From JBJXHC01 sp046160825 (GTDB lineage Bacteria; Bacteroidota; Ignavibacteria; UBA10030; UBA6906): a DNA stretch of 64,000 nt. Below the pieces are notes generated by a model. The model was not told where the DNA came from. It did not search any database and was given only the letters and a program-made list of their open reading frames with translations. The position numbers and the translations under genes were made by a program. Location of the stretch: positions 1-64,000 of the forward strand of contig JBJXHC010000092.1 in NCBI GenBank assembly GCA_046160825.1, in the 5' to 3' direction. This document shows, in pieces, positions 55,843-64,000 of this stretch. Position 1 is the first letter of the stretch. Every line of letters begins with the position of its first letter.

Positions 55843-56204
55843 TCTTTACCTCTTGGAATTCACGCTTTGCTTTGGATTAATGTTGGGTAGGATCTGATTG
55901 GTGTGAAGAGAGAGGCGTACATATGGATCCCCAGCGCACCGGAAACAATCCCAACAGGCCGTAAAATACCACAATTCAGAATTAAATGCTCGATTTTCAT
56001 GGCTGTTCTCTTTTAAGACACTCTTCCAGCCATGCTCAGCTGTCAACTCCAATGCCAAACCCTCTCTGATTGCCCCTTTCGACGCGATATCAGGTAACGA
56101 GCAACAATTTGCGTGGTTTGGCTCAATCGGAAATAGTAAACCTGTATGTCCAGTGGCCTCGATCTGTGTAATTAGTACCGGATGGAAGTAATTCTATCCT
56201 GCTC
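55843..56204. other. Intergenic region with one inverted repeat, no gene seen
   Basis: This gap separates the M36 protease gene from the cytidylyltransferase gene. A perfect 8-bp inverted repeat (55998-56005 with 56027-56034) has a 21-nt loop but no following T run. The ribosome site of the cytidylyltransferase gene is at the low-coordinate end. I found no convincing promoter pair. Confidence 0.4.
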
Positions 56205-58835
56205 CTATTTCATCAGGAGCATCTTTTTTGTTTCCGTGAAGACCCGTCCGCCGTTCTCATCGACGGCCTCAATCTGATATAAATACACTCCTGAGCTGAC
56301 GCTCTCTCCGAGGTTGGTACGACCATTCCATGAAATGCTATGCGAACCCCCGGTCAAGTCACCATCCAGCAGAGTTGTGATCTCCTCTCCAGCTATGGTG
56401 AACACCTTCAGCGTTACCGAGGATGTCGCGGGAATCCTGAAGCTGATCATTGTAGAGGGATTGAATGGGTTGGGATAATTCTGGTTCAAAGCGAATTCAC
56501 GGGGCGTAGCCTCGATTTCATCTGCCGAAGATGTTGATTGGATACGAATGACATGGAAACCTTCCGAAGGATTGACAGCCAAATTCCCCGTTGCACTATA
56601 GTCTGTTGCAAGAATTCTATAACGAACTGAATCTCCGGGGTTCAATTCGGAAGGAGAGAGTGTGAATACTCCGACGAAGAGGTTTTCCACCAACGAGAGC
56701 CTGAACTTCCTGCTTGTCACACTCTCGTTCACAAAATATTCCACCCAGACCGAATCAAGTGCGAGATCATCGGTGACTTCGGCGGTAATGCATAATGGCC
56801 ACATATTGAGTACACAGATTTCAACCGGTACATGAATGATCTCCGGTGCGACGGCATCCGTTCCAGCTTGAAACTGATGGAATCCCACGGGTGCATTGAT
56901 TGGGGACGTTACGCTCCCACCTATGCTATCGACAACGGTGATGTAATATTGGTAGCGGGCCGGAATGCCAATTCCGGGAATATTGGCGACGAACGGTTGT
57001 GTACCGACCCTGTTCATGTTCGCTGTTTCAGTAAAATTGCCGTTCACGCCCCAGTGCAGTCGCACGCCATTGTTCCCGATGCCGTGCTGCGAACTTACTG
57101 CGACCTGTACCGAAAATGGTCCGAACAAATTTGCTGAATTACCGAGTGGTGAGTGAACAATCTGCGGGACGTAAGCATCGGGATTGATGAATCGTTTGAC
57201 AGTTCCAAGCCAGTACAAGAGAGTGGGAAGGTGCGCGCCGTTGTACAAGTCTCTGTCTGCCTGGATCAACGCATGGGCATTGTCCGCAGCAGTTGCCCCT
57301 GAACCAAGATACATAATGCTCTTCAGAACAAGCTTGTCTGTTACTTCGCGGCCGAGTTCCCCCCATATTCCCATCAATGCAGCCGACCAGATTTGTCCTG
57401 CGCTATGAATCGGAAGACTGGCGAACGGATACGTACGTGCGTCGTTAAGAATTCTGCCCGCCCAGAAGGGATTATGTCCGTCCCAATTGAACACCCAGTT
57501 GTAATGATAATCGCTCGCGCTCCACTGATTGGCGCTACGTGAATACGAGGCCGCCCAATAGTCTCCAAAACCCTCGCCGAGTGCGCCACTTTCGCCGCCA
57601 CCCCATGCGGGCACGAGATTGAATTGAATCGCGTGTCCGTATTCATGCCAGATCACATCGGCGTCTTCCGCATCATCCACACCACCCTCGCCCCATGAAA
57701 TCCAGTTACCGGAGGGACTGAAGTGTGAATTATCCTGACCGTAATAGCCGTGCGGGTCAAGACGGACCTGCCGCAGCGATGGAATTGAGAATCCCAACTG
57801 CTCAATGTGTCGGTACGCCGTGCTTGCATGATAGTACACGTTGACTGCTTCGAATGCTTGTTGACTGCGTGTATAGAGGAATCCATCCGGTGTGGGTGAA
57901 CTGTAAACGGGATCAGCCGGTGATTCGATGTCCGTAACAGTACAGTACGGCCCTTTCAGTTTGTACACGCCATTCTCAAATGTTATCGAGTCAAGAGCGA
58001 CAAGTGTACGGTATACGTTCAGAGAATCCGTGTCTGCATCGTTTCCATCAACAAGCCCTGAAGTATTATACATCTTCCGCGCCGAACTGAGTGGATCCGG
58101 TTGGTAGACATATCCACTTCCCTGTACATGCTCACCGTCCGTATGGTTGACAAATCGATCTTCCGTGGAAAGTACTTCACCGGATATTGCATCCACCAGT
58201 ATTTCCCAATCACCGTATGGTTCTTCGTTCGTCATTTCAACGCGATACGCAAGATGCGATACACCGTTGTCATTCTTGAATATCATCAACTCAGCCGCCT
58301 CATCCTTGCCGATGGTTGCACCCGTTATTCTCAAGTCCTCGCGCGCCTTTATGATAGCGGCTTCCGGTGTCAATGCAGGTTGAGTCGATTCGAGACGGAT
58401 ATCGTTGTGGGAATTGTTGATCACCATGCCCACTTGATTCATGGAATTCAGACTCACCACCACGTCGCCACGGAATACAGGAATTCCCTCAAACATCTGG
58501 GAAAATCTCACGTGTGATCCACCTGGTGTATTCTGGATATTTTCCGTCCTCAGTTCTGAACCCGAGGCATTCATTCGCAACATGTCTGCATGTTCACCAA
58601 GGAATGTACGTGCAGCCTGTTCCGATGTGCCGGGAAATGATTGAGAGGCGACGTTGTACATTGCGCGCGGCGTTCCCTGGTCGTCGAAGCGGGCAGAGTT
58701 TGTGTAGCGCGCTCTGACGGGCGTGTTCAGTTTTATGTCTCTGGCGGGCTTCGAATCCGCAAAGCCATACTGAACGATTCCAACAAGCAGAATCGCAATC
58801 AACATATAAGAAAATTTTGCAGCCAGCCGTAGCAT
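56205..58835 (-). CDS. Secreted M36 (fungalysin-type) zinc metalloprotease with a T9SS domain (876 aa)
   Basis: The ATG at 58835 starts a signal peptide (MLRLAAKFSYMLIAILLVGI). The propeptide consists of an FTP domain (about 60-140) and a PepSY-like region (about 150-235), which in this family inhibits the enzyme until cleavage. The catalytic domain (about 240-560) carries the zinc motif His397-Glu-Tyr-Gly-His401 and, 20 residues later, GEGFGDYW with Glu421 as the expected third ligand. This is the arrangement of peptidase family M36. Ig-like or FnIII-like sequence follows, then a T9SS type A domain from about 785 with YPNPFNPSTMISF, ending KKMLLMK. It should be an extracellular, surface-bound endopeptidase. 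It stands alone between two operons. I see no clear promoter or terminator. Confidence 0.93.
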   Translation of the reverse strand: MLRLAAKFSYMLIAILLVGIVQYGFADSKPARDIKLNTPVRARYTNSARFDDQGTPRAMYNVASQSFPGTSEQAARTFLGEHADMLRMNASGSELRTENIQNTPGGSHVRFSQMFEGIPVFRGDVVVSLNSMNQVGMVINNSHNDIRLESTQPALTPEAAIIKAREDLRITGATIGKDEAAELMIFKNDNGVSHLAYRVEMTNEEPYGDWEILVDAISGEVLSTEDRFVNHTDGEHVQGSGYVYQPDPLSSARKMYNTSGLVDGNDADTDSLNVYRTLVALDSITFENGVYKLKGPYCTVTDIESPADPVYSSPTPDGFLYTRSQQAFEAVNVYYHASTAYRHIEQLGFSIPSLRQVRLDPHGYYGQDNSHFSPSGNWISWGEGGVDDAEDADVIWHEYGHAIQFNLVPAWGGGESGALGEGFGDYWAASYSRSANQWSASDYHYNWVFNWDGHNPFWAGRILNDARTYPFASLPIHSAGQIWSAALMGIWGELGREVTDKLVLKSIMYLGSGATAADNAHALIQADRDLYNGAHLPTLLYWLGTVKRFINPDAYVPQIVHSPLGNSANLFGPFSVQVAVSSQHGIGNNGVRLHWGVNGNFTETANMNRVGTQPFVANIPGIGIPARYQYYITVVDSIGGSVTSPINAPVGFHQFQAGTDAVAPEIIHVPVEICVLNMWPLCITAEVTDDLALDSVWVEYFVNESVTSRKFRLSLVENLFVGVFTLSPSELNPGDSVRYRILATDYSATGNLAVNPSEGFHVIRIQSTSSADEIEATPREFALNQNYPNPFNPSTMISFRIPATSSVTLKVFTIAGEEITTLLDGDLTGGSHSISWNGRTNLGESVSSGVYLYQIEAVDENGGRVFTETKKMLLMK

Positions 58836-59073
58836 CAATTACTCATCTTTGAATTTGGTTGTCGGTTCGAAAGTGCAGCGTTGCGCCGCATTGAGAAAAC
58901 TTGAACTGGTAGGATGTTGTCACCGATGATCAGAGAAAGGGTGTATTGACACGACCCAATGTTCCTTCATCGTGCATCAATATACACAGGGTAGAGTGTT
59001 CGAGGCGGTGCCCAGAGTCACAAGCAGCAGGAAGGAGGGAGTGCCGGAGGATGTGTCTACATCATCAAACAGG
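58836..59073. other. Intergenic region, nothing recognised
   Basis: This 238-bp gap lies between the mutase gene and the protease gene. I see no gene, no convincing hairpin and no promoter pair. GTGTATATTGATG on the minus strand near 58966-58978 is only vaguely like a -7 element. Confidence 0.3.
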
Positions 59074-60999
59074 TCACTGATGGCGATTATAGGATGTCGC
59101 CGACGGTGATGTGATGAGCTTCACGATTTCACTCATTGAAGCCGCCGTGTCTGAAACGACAATATCGATTCCAAGCGTGTAGAGAGTACTGATGTCCCGT
59201 TCAGGAATAGTGCCCCCGAGAACCAGCCTGACGGATTCAAGTCCCATTGCTGAGCGCAGTCGCACGAGATCCGCCGCGATTGTGAGATGCGCGCCAGAAG
59301 AGCAACTGACCCCAAGAATGCTCGCGTCTTCTTCAAGTGCGACTTTCATGAGTGCTTCCGCGGAAAGCTTGATGCCTGCAAAGATCACCTCGTGGCCGGC
59401 ATTGCGGCACGCGAGTGCAAGAATCTTTATTGCATTATTGTGTCCGTCCAGTCCTGCCTTGCCGAGCACGATCCTGAGTTTTTCTCCAGTTGGCTCTTGA
59501 GCGCTCAAAGACGAGACCTTGGCGGGATCAAAAGCACCGCTGTAACGACCTTGAGTAGCATGTTCGATCACGGATGTCCACTCTCCAACGGTTCCACCTG
59601 CTTTGACAAATCCGATTGTTGGAGGCATGATGTTCTCTCCGTTCGTGACGGCTGCACGGAGCAAATCCTTTGCTCGCTCGAATGCAACATGATCCCTCTT
59701 CTCGCGCCACTGTCCGATTTCCTGATGCCGCCGGTTGCCAAAGTCATCTCCCTGTGCAGTAGACGGGGCTGGCGTGAGTTGTTCTGCAAGTCCGACAGGT
59801 TCAGTGTATTTATTTACGCCGACCACGATATCGTCACCTGATTCGATTCGCCGCTGTCTCTCCATAAATGCTTTGGTGAGTTCGAGATTGAGAAGTTGAA
59901 TGGATTCGGTGTACCCGATTGAACGCATACTCTGCGCGATTGTGCGGGCGTCGTTCATATATTGTGCAGTGAGACTCTCGATGACAGGATTGCCTTCGAA
60001 AATATCGGGATAGGCATCGATCTTTGTTTCATGCATGAGGATTTGTTGAGTCCGCAGGCTCAGGGTTTGTTCCATCTCGTCCGGAAGAGAAAGAGCCTCG
60101 CGGAAGCCGGGGAGTTGGAGTGCGTTGACACGTGCATTGGCCGAGAGAATCACCGGCAGAGCTTCGAGGGCGATGCGGATGATATTGTTCTCAGGTTGAG
60201 CAGCCGTCAGTGACAAAGAGCGAACCTGGCAACCGGCACGGAACTTCACGTCATCAATGCCATACTCTTCACGGCATATATTTGCCCAGAGCTGAGAGTA
60301 TGCGCGCATCTTGCAAATCTCCGGAACTAACTCGATACCGCTATTGATAAAAAATGAGATGCGGCGGACCACCTTCTCGAATGATTCGTGCGAGAGTTGG
60401 GGCCTGATACGATCCAGCACAAGCAGCGCATTGCCGAATGCGTAGCCGATCTCCTCCTGGGGACGGGCACCACTCTCCATGTAGTGATACCCGCACATGT
60501 TGATGGGATTCCAGTTCGGCACGTGTTCAGAAGAAAACGTAATAAGGTCGCAACTCAGGCGAAGTGATGTTTCAGGTGAGAAAATACTCGTCCCGCGCGC
60601 CACGAATTCCTTCATCAGATCATTCTGGACTGTACCGCGAAGCTCTGTCCATGCAACCTGTTGACGTTCGGCAAGTACGAGGTATAAAGCAAGCAGGAAT
60701 GGAGCGGGAGCATTGATGGTCATTGACGTATTCACCATGCCGACCGCGATACCGCGAAACAGGTTCTCCATGTCGCCGATGTGGGCGATACTTACGCCGC
60801 ACCCGCCGACTTCTCCTCGCGCCATTGGTGCATCAGGGTCGTACCCATTCTGGGTTGGTAGATCAAAAGCGACGGAGAGTCCGGTTTGCCCCTTCTTCAG
60901 GTTTTCATGGAACCGGCGGTTCGAATCATCAGCGTTGCCAAAGCCGGCGTACGTGCGGATAATCCAGGGATCGCGCTGATGCTTTTCGGGCGAACTCAT
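59074..60999 (-). CDS. ecm: Adenosylcobalamin-dependent acyl-CoA mutase, ethylmalonyl-CoA mutase (MeaA)-like (641 aa)
   Basis: The N-terminal TIM-barrel domain starts with PWIIRTYAGFG and continues GQTGLSVAFDLPTQNGYDPD, MNTSMTINA and GTVQNDLMKEF. The C-terminal B12 domain begins near KAGLDGH. The substrate region FRAGCQVRSLSLT resembles MeaA (GVQVNSLGLT) more than methylmalonyl-CoA mutase (THSQTSGWSLT), so ethylmalonyl-CoA to methylsuccinyl-CoA isomerisation is the best guess. The cobalt-ligating His of DGH is present. The usual DxHxxG-SxL-GG pattern is changed to DGHNNA (41 residues) SCS (27 residues) GG, with the usual spacing. The ATG at 60999 overlaps the hydratase stop codon as ATGA, which decides against a TTG ten codons upstream and suggests translational coupling. 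It is the last gene of the operon. Another acyl-CoA mutase of the family (methylmalonyl, 2-hydroxyisobutyryl) is the alternative. Confidence 0.82.
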   Translation of the reverse strand: MSSPEKHQRDPWIIRTYAGFGNADDSNRRFHENLKKGQTGLSVAFDLPTQNGYDPDAPMARGEVGGCGVSIAHIGDMENLFRGIAVGMVNTSMTINAPAPFLLALYLVLAERQQVAWTELRGTVQNDLMKEFVARGTSIFSPETSLRLSCDLITFSSEHVPNWNPINMCGYHYMESGARPQEEIGYAFGNALLVLDRIRPQLSHESFEKVVRRISFFINSGIELVPEICKMRAYSQLWANICREEYGIDDVKFRAGCQVRSLSLTAAQPENNIIRIALEALPVILSANARVNALQLPGFREALSLPDEMEQTLSLRTQQILMHETKIDAYPDIFEGNPVIESLTAQYMNDARTIAQSMRSIGYTESIQLLNLELTKAFMERQRRIESGDDIVVGVNKYTEPVGLAEQLTPAPSTAQGDDFGNRRHQEIGQWREKRDHVAFERAKDLLRAAVTNGENIMPPTIGFVKAGGTVGEWTSVIEHATQGRYSGAFDPAKVSSLSAQEPTGEKLRIVLGKAGLDGHNNAIKILALACRNAGHEVIFAGIKLSAEALMKVALEEDASILGVSCSSGAHLTIAADLVRLRSAMGLESVRLVLGGTIPERDISTLYTLGIDIVVSDTAASMSEIVKLITSPSATSYNRHQ

Positions 61000-62033
61000 G
61001 CGCGTGCAGCCTTTGCGAAAAGTTCCCAATAGTCAAGATCGAGGACGACATTTGGACGGTAGGCTTCCTTACCGGACTGCTGATCGAGTGTTTTGATGGA
61101 GAAGGATTCGACCGTTTCGGGGCGTTCGTTCTTCACCACAACGAGACGCAGACGCAAAGCGCCGTGAGTGCCTGAAAGCTCGGCACGTTCGAGCACTTGC
61201 GTGAATGAATACAAAGTGTCGCCGGCATGGACAGGATTGGCGTGCGCACCTGAATTCACGGCAGCAATCCCCATACGATTTTCCAGGCCGTTGAATGCCT
61301 GAGCATAACCGATGGAAATCGGCACGCCCCCATACACCAAGGGCTTTCCATTGGTGAGCAGTGTATCGAAATGAACCCTGGCGGAATTTTGATAAAGGCG
61401 TGTGAAGGACATGTGGTCGGAGGAATTAATCGTCATTCCGTCAATATGGAATATTCGCTCACCCACGGTGTAGTCGTTAAAATAGAACCTGCCGCCGGTG
61501 GCGGCAGGGTTCCATTGGTCGAGAGAGTGCATCGGAAGCTTATCAGCCGCCACCGACGATTCCAGGATGGGGGTCGTCGGCGTGTGCAGAGAAGGCGTTG
61601 CACTCTCCCTATTCTTTTTCACCATCACCCAGCGAACGTACTCAAGAACCATCTCGTCGCGCTGGTTTACACCGATGGTCTTCACATACACAATTCCGGT
61701 TTTTTGATTGCTGTTTTCTTTCAGTCCTATGACACGAGCTGTTGTGCGGATTTCATCACCAACGCAAACAGGTTTGCCCCAGAGCATCTCAGCGTAACCG
61801 AGATTCGCCTGGGCGTTCAAGGAAATTTGTCTCACCGTTTGCCCAAGTACCGTGTGCAACACAATCAACGGATGGACAAGCCCTTGTGAATCGCAGAACC
61901 TCGGAGTCCGGTCTCCAGTCAACGCGATGTACGCCACGCGGTCGGCATGTGTGAGTATGCGTGGAGTGGGGCAGCGAAACTCCTGCCCGACCGAGAAATC
62001 CTCAAAGAAATTTGTTACCGAGCCTTTGTTCAT
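60996..62033 (-). CDS. mch: MaoC-type double-hotdog hydratase, mesaconyl-C1-CoA hydratase-like (345 aa)
   Basis: The protein consists of two hotdog domains. The first starts NFFEDFSVGQEF and includes ISLNAQANLGYAEM and a VYVKTIGVNQRDE segment. The second includes HIDGMTINSSDHMSFTRLYQ and NSARVHFD, then AAVNSGAHANPVHAGDT. These segments and the length match mesaconyl-C1-CoA hydratase (beta-methylmalyl-CoA dehydratase), which adds water to mesaconyl-CoA in the ethylmalonyl-CoA pathway and, in Chloroflexus, in the 3-hydroxypropionate bicycle. The flanking methylsuccinyl-CoA dehydrogenase and mutase fit the first of these. The gene begins 7 bp after the dehydrogenase stop codon, with GGAG close before the ATG, and overlaps the mutase by 4 bp. 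Confidence in the family is high; the exact substrate is assigned by similarity and context. Confidence 0.87.
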   Translation of the reverse strand: MNKGSVTNFFEDFSVGQEFRCPTPRILTHADRVAYIALTGDRTPRFCDSQGLVHPLIVLHTVLGQTVRQISLNAQANLGYAEMLWGKPVCVGDEIRTTARVIGLKENSNQKTGIVYVKTIGVNQRDEMVLEYVRWVMVKKNRESATPSLHTPTTPILESSVAADKLPMHSLDQWNPAATGGRFYFNDYTVGERIFHIDGMTINSSDHMSFTRLYQNSARVHFDTLLTNGKPLVYGGVPISIGYAQAFNGLENRMGIAAVNSGAHANPVHAGDTLYSFTQVLERAELSGTHGALRLRLVVVKNERPETVESFSIKTLDQQSGKEAYRPNVVLDLDYWELFAKAARA

Positions 62034-62040
62034 CGCTCCA

Positions 62041-63717
62041 TCAATCCTTTATGAATTGCTGGAGATACGGACGTGCTATCACTTGAAGAGCAAGAACCTC
62101 TTCTGCGCCTTCAAAGATCGACAGGACGCGTGCGTCAAGGAAGTACCGCGACACCGCATACTCTTCGGAATATCCCATGCCCCCATGTAATTGCATCGCC
62201 TCACGCGTCACCCATTCGGCATCCTTGCATGCAAGTAACTTCACCAAGGATGCTTCTGTTCCACCCTTGTCCTCATCCATTAACGCTGCGACCTTGTAGG
62301 CAAGTTGTCTATTCGCCTGGATGCGTGCCGCCATCTGTCCGAGTTTGTACTTCGTCAATGTGAAATCGGCGAGAGGCTGACCGAAGACTTTGCGTGATTT
62401 CACGTATGATATTGCAGCGCGAAACGCGGCTTCCATGACACCCAATGCCCGTGCTGCCGTTTGAATTCTTCCTCCGGCAAAGCCCTGCATTTGGAGATAA
62501 AATCCGCGGCCTTCTTCACCAATCAAATTCTCTTGTGGCACAAAATAATTATCGAACGCAACAGCAAAGCTGTGCATTCCCCTGTAGCCGATGGTGGGAA
62601 TTGCGCGGCCTTCCACAACGCCACCTTTTGGTTGAGTATGCTTGAAATAGTATTCGCTCTCATTGACGGCATCAGCAGGTTTCTCAACGAGAAAGAGGGA
62701 GAGACCCTTGTGGCCCGATTCAACAGAGCCAGTCCGTGCGAGGAGACAAAAGACATCTGATCGCCCGCCGAACGTCACCCAGGTTTTTTCTCCGTTGATG
62801 ACGTATCCGCCCTCAGTGCGGGTTGCAGTGACCGAGACACTCGCGACATCCGAACCAGTGTTTGGTTCAGTGACCGCAACGCACACCATCTTTTCTCCGG
62901 TAGAGATCTTCGGCAGCCAGGTGCGTTTCTGTTCCTCGGTTCCTCCTGCGAGCAGCGCTTTGGCACAGATTTCAGGTCGGGTGAGAACGCTTCCGCCGGC
63001 GCCAAGACTTCCCCGACTCAACTCTTCCGTTGCAATAATCATAACGAGGTGGTCACTGAAGATGCCGCCATATTGTTCAGGAATCGAGATACCAAACACG
63101 CCAAGTTCACCAAGCTGTTTGAGTATCGAGTCGGGAATAATTCTATCTTCCCGGTGTGTCGTCTCGGCGATTGGTGCGATCACTTCATCCGAGAACCTGG
63201 AGAACATTTCTTTGTAATCTATGTGTGCAGTGTCGAGAGCAGGTGAACCGGAGAGATCACGTTCCCGGTCAAGAATCATTTCTCCAAGGTGAACCCATGC
63301 GGCGCTGTTGTTATGCAACCTGAGGTGATTCGCCATCTCGAATAATTCCTCCAATGGCTCGGCGGAGAGAAATCCGAAGTTGCCGTACTCGAACTGCATG
63401 TGCTTGGCAAAGTTCACAACAGACTGGGAGATGTAGAGAATGATGAGCTGGCGCTCAAATTCACCGGTCTGTTCATTTTCACCGTAGGCGACCAGGGCTT
63501 CCGCAGCCGCGTTCTCAGCGAGAAAGCGGGCAAGTTCCGTTGATTGAACCTGGGCACAGTTGAACGCGCCCGGCTTGATGTCGCCACGTGCCTGGATCTT
63601 GCGCGCAAGGTTCTCACCGATGATCCGGAGCGCTTCCTTTTGAACACGCACGGCACGGCTCATCAAGGGGATATGGTGTGATTTCACTTTCGATCTTTCT
63701 TCAGTCGTGGGTAACAA
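62041..63717 (-). CDS. mcd: (2S)-methylsuccinyl-CoA dehydrogenase-like acyl-CoA dehydrogenase (558 aa)
   Basis: An N-terminal helical extension of about 170 residues, absent from ordinary acyl-CoA dehydrogenases, precedes the flavoprotein core. This extension and the total length are features of methylsuccinyl-CoA dehydrogenase. Core motifs include FGISIPEQYGG, VAVTEPNTGSDVASV and GEKTWVTFGGRSD. Near the C-terminus SIFEGAEEVLALQVIARPYL contains the expected catalytic Glu. The reaction would be FAD-dependent oxidation of methylsuccinyl-CoA to mesaconyl-CoA, with electron-transfer flavoprotein as acceptor. The start is uncertain. TTG at 63717 has GGAG seven nt upstream and overlaps the lyase gene by 17 bp. 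ATG at 63663 would give 540 residues but has no ribosome site. The gene lies between the lyase and the mesaconyl-CoA hydratase in one operon. Confidence 0.87.
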   Translation of the reverse strand: MLPTTEERSKVKSHHIPLMSRAVRVQKEALRIIGENLARKIQARGDIKPGAFNCAQVQSTELARFLAENAAAEALVAYGENEQTGEFERQLIILYISQSVVNFAKHMQFEYGNFGFLSAEPLEELFEMANHLRLHNNSAAWVHLGEMILDRERDLSGSPALDTAHIDYKEMFSRFSDEVIAPIAETTHREDRIIPDSILKQLGELGVFGISIPEQYGGIFSDHLVMIIATEELSRGSLGAGGSVLTRPEICAKALLAGGTEEQKRTWLPKISTGEKMVCVAVTEPNTGSDVASVSVTATRTEGGYVINGEKTWVTFGGRSDVFCLLARTGSVESGHKGLSLFLVEKPADAVNESEYYFKHTQPKGGVVEGRAIPTIGYRGMHSFAVAFDNYFVPQENLIGEEGRGFYLQMQGFAGGRIQTAARALGVMEAAFRAAISYVKSRKVFGQPLADFTLTKYKLGQMAARIQANRQLAYKVAALMDEDKGGTEASLVKLLACKDAEWVTREAMQLHGGMGYSEEYAVSRYFLDARVLSIFEGAEEVLALQVIARPYLQQFIKD

Positions 63718-64000
63718 CGGTTCTCTCCAGTTGTTTGAATGTCAAACCTGTTGCTTCGATGTCGCTATTGGCCAATACACCGCTACGCATTCCGGCAAGC
63801 ACGATCCACCAATCCGTTCCGACAACAGCTTTGTCTGCCAGACGATTGCCATCCACTTCGGCACCTGAGCCATTGCGCGCAGCCCGCGTGTAGTCTGCGG
63901 CGAGTTTCAGTGCTTCTAATGCACGGTTGCGTGTGGGCGTCCAGGCACTTTGGATGGGCGTGACTTGATCGGGATGGAGAATCCACTTTGCTGCATAGCC
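63701..64000 (-). CDS. mcl1: HpcH/HpaI-type lyase, malyl-CoA/beta-methylmalyl-CoA lyase-like, N-terminus beyond the window edge
   Basis: Only the last 99 residues are visible, beginning GYAAKWILHPDQVTPIQ and ending ERTVVTHD. GYAAKWILHPDQV and the following helical region with AVVGTDWW match the C-terminal part of citrate lyase beta-like enzymes of the HpcH/HpaI superfamily, including L-malyl-CoA/beta-methylmalyl-CoA lyase. The metal- and CoA-binding parts lie outside the window, so the subfamily rests mainly on context. The three downstream genes are the adjoining steps of the ethylmalonyl-CoA pathway, in which Mcl1 cleaves beta-methylmalyl-CoA to glyoxylate and propionyl-CoA. The stop codon overlaps the start of the dehydrogenase gene if the TTG start there is used. 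The family call is fairly sure, and the specific name is an inference. Confidence 0.72.
   Translation of the reverse strand, partial: GYAAKWILHPDQVTPIQSAWTPTRNRALEALKLAADYTRAARNGSGAEVDGNRLADKAVVGTDWWIVLAGMRSGVLANSDIEATGLTFKQLERTVVTHD

Noticed and set aside
55998..56034. Perfect 8-bp inverted repeat considered as a terminator of the M36 protease gene
   Set aside because: The loop is 21 nt and no T run follows on the minus strand. It is also about 170 nt after the stop codon. It was kept only as a note in the intergenic entry.
59074..61029. Mutase called as methylmalonyl-CoA mutase
   Set aside because: The substrate-region motif GCQVRSLSLT follows the MeaA pattern and not the THSQTSGWSLT pattern of methylmalonyl-CoA mutase, and the neighbours are ethylmalonyl-CoA pathway genes. 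It is kept as an alternative, not as the main call.
60996..64000. Operon interpreted as part of the 3-hydroxypropionate bicycle
   Set aside because: The hydratase and lyase occur in that cycle too, but the methylsuccinyl-CoA dehydrogenase and the MeaA-like mutase are specific to the ethylmalonyl-CoA route.

Overview
This 64-kb window reads as part of a chromosome from the Bacteroidota/Ignavibacteriota side of the FCB group. Five large secreted proteins end in the type A sorting domain of the type IX secretion system (T9SS), with the NPFNPTTTI-style motif. Several genes have strong GGAGG ribosome binding sites, which fits an Ignavibacteria- or Chlorobi-like lineage better than classical Bacteroides. 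All 15 genes lie on the minus strand. I saw no tRNA, rRNA, insertion sequence, CRISPR array or phage gene.

Positions 1-2520 hold the end-truncated N-terminal part of a subtilisin-like protease and a sugar C-methyltransferase-like protein. Positions 2684-52543 are dominated by six very large modular surface or secreted proteins (4139, 2861, 891, 1591, 2870 and 3329 residues). Together they take about 74% of the window. They are assembled from a small shared kit: Ig-like repeats, DUF1349/concanavalin-like lectin modules, CBM4/9-like modules, FnIII modules, a DUF2341-like module and two recurrent modules I cannot name. I recognised no catalytic domain in them. The 2861-residue protein is collinear with the C-terminal two thirds of the 4139-residue one, so the array grew by tandem duplication. 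A second methyltransferase sits 27 bp downstream of the 3329-residue protein.

Positions 52767-55842 form an operon for nucleotide-sugar synthesis: glucose-1-phosphate cytidylyltransferase, an NDP-sugar epimerase/dehydratase and a third C-methyltransferase. It ends at a clear terminator. Positions 56205-58835 encode a secreted M36 (fungalysin-type) metalloprotease, again with a T9SS domain.

Positions 59074-64000 are a tight metabolic operon in the order lyase (partial), acyl-CoA dehydrogenase, MaoC-type hydratase and B12-dependent mutase. These match four consecutive activities of the ethylmalonyl-CoA pathway, which is unexpected in this lineage.

Four giant-gene transcription units have recognisable Rho-independent terminators or promoter-like sequences. 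At least three of the units (starting at 15103, 27172 and 41003) have long leaders, about 185-230 nt, with a TATATTT(G/C) element followed at once by a small stem-loop.
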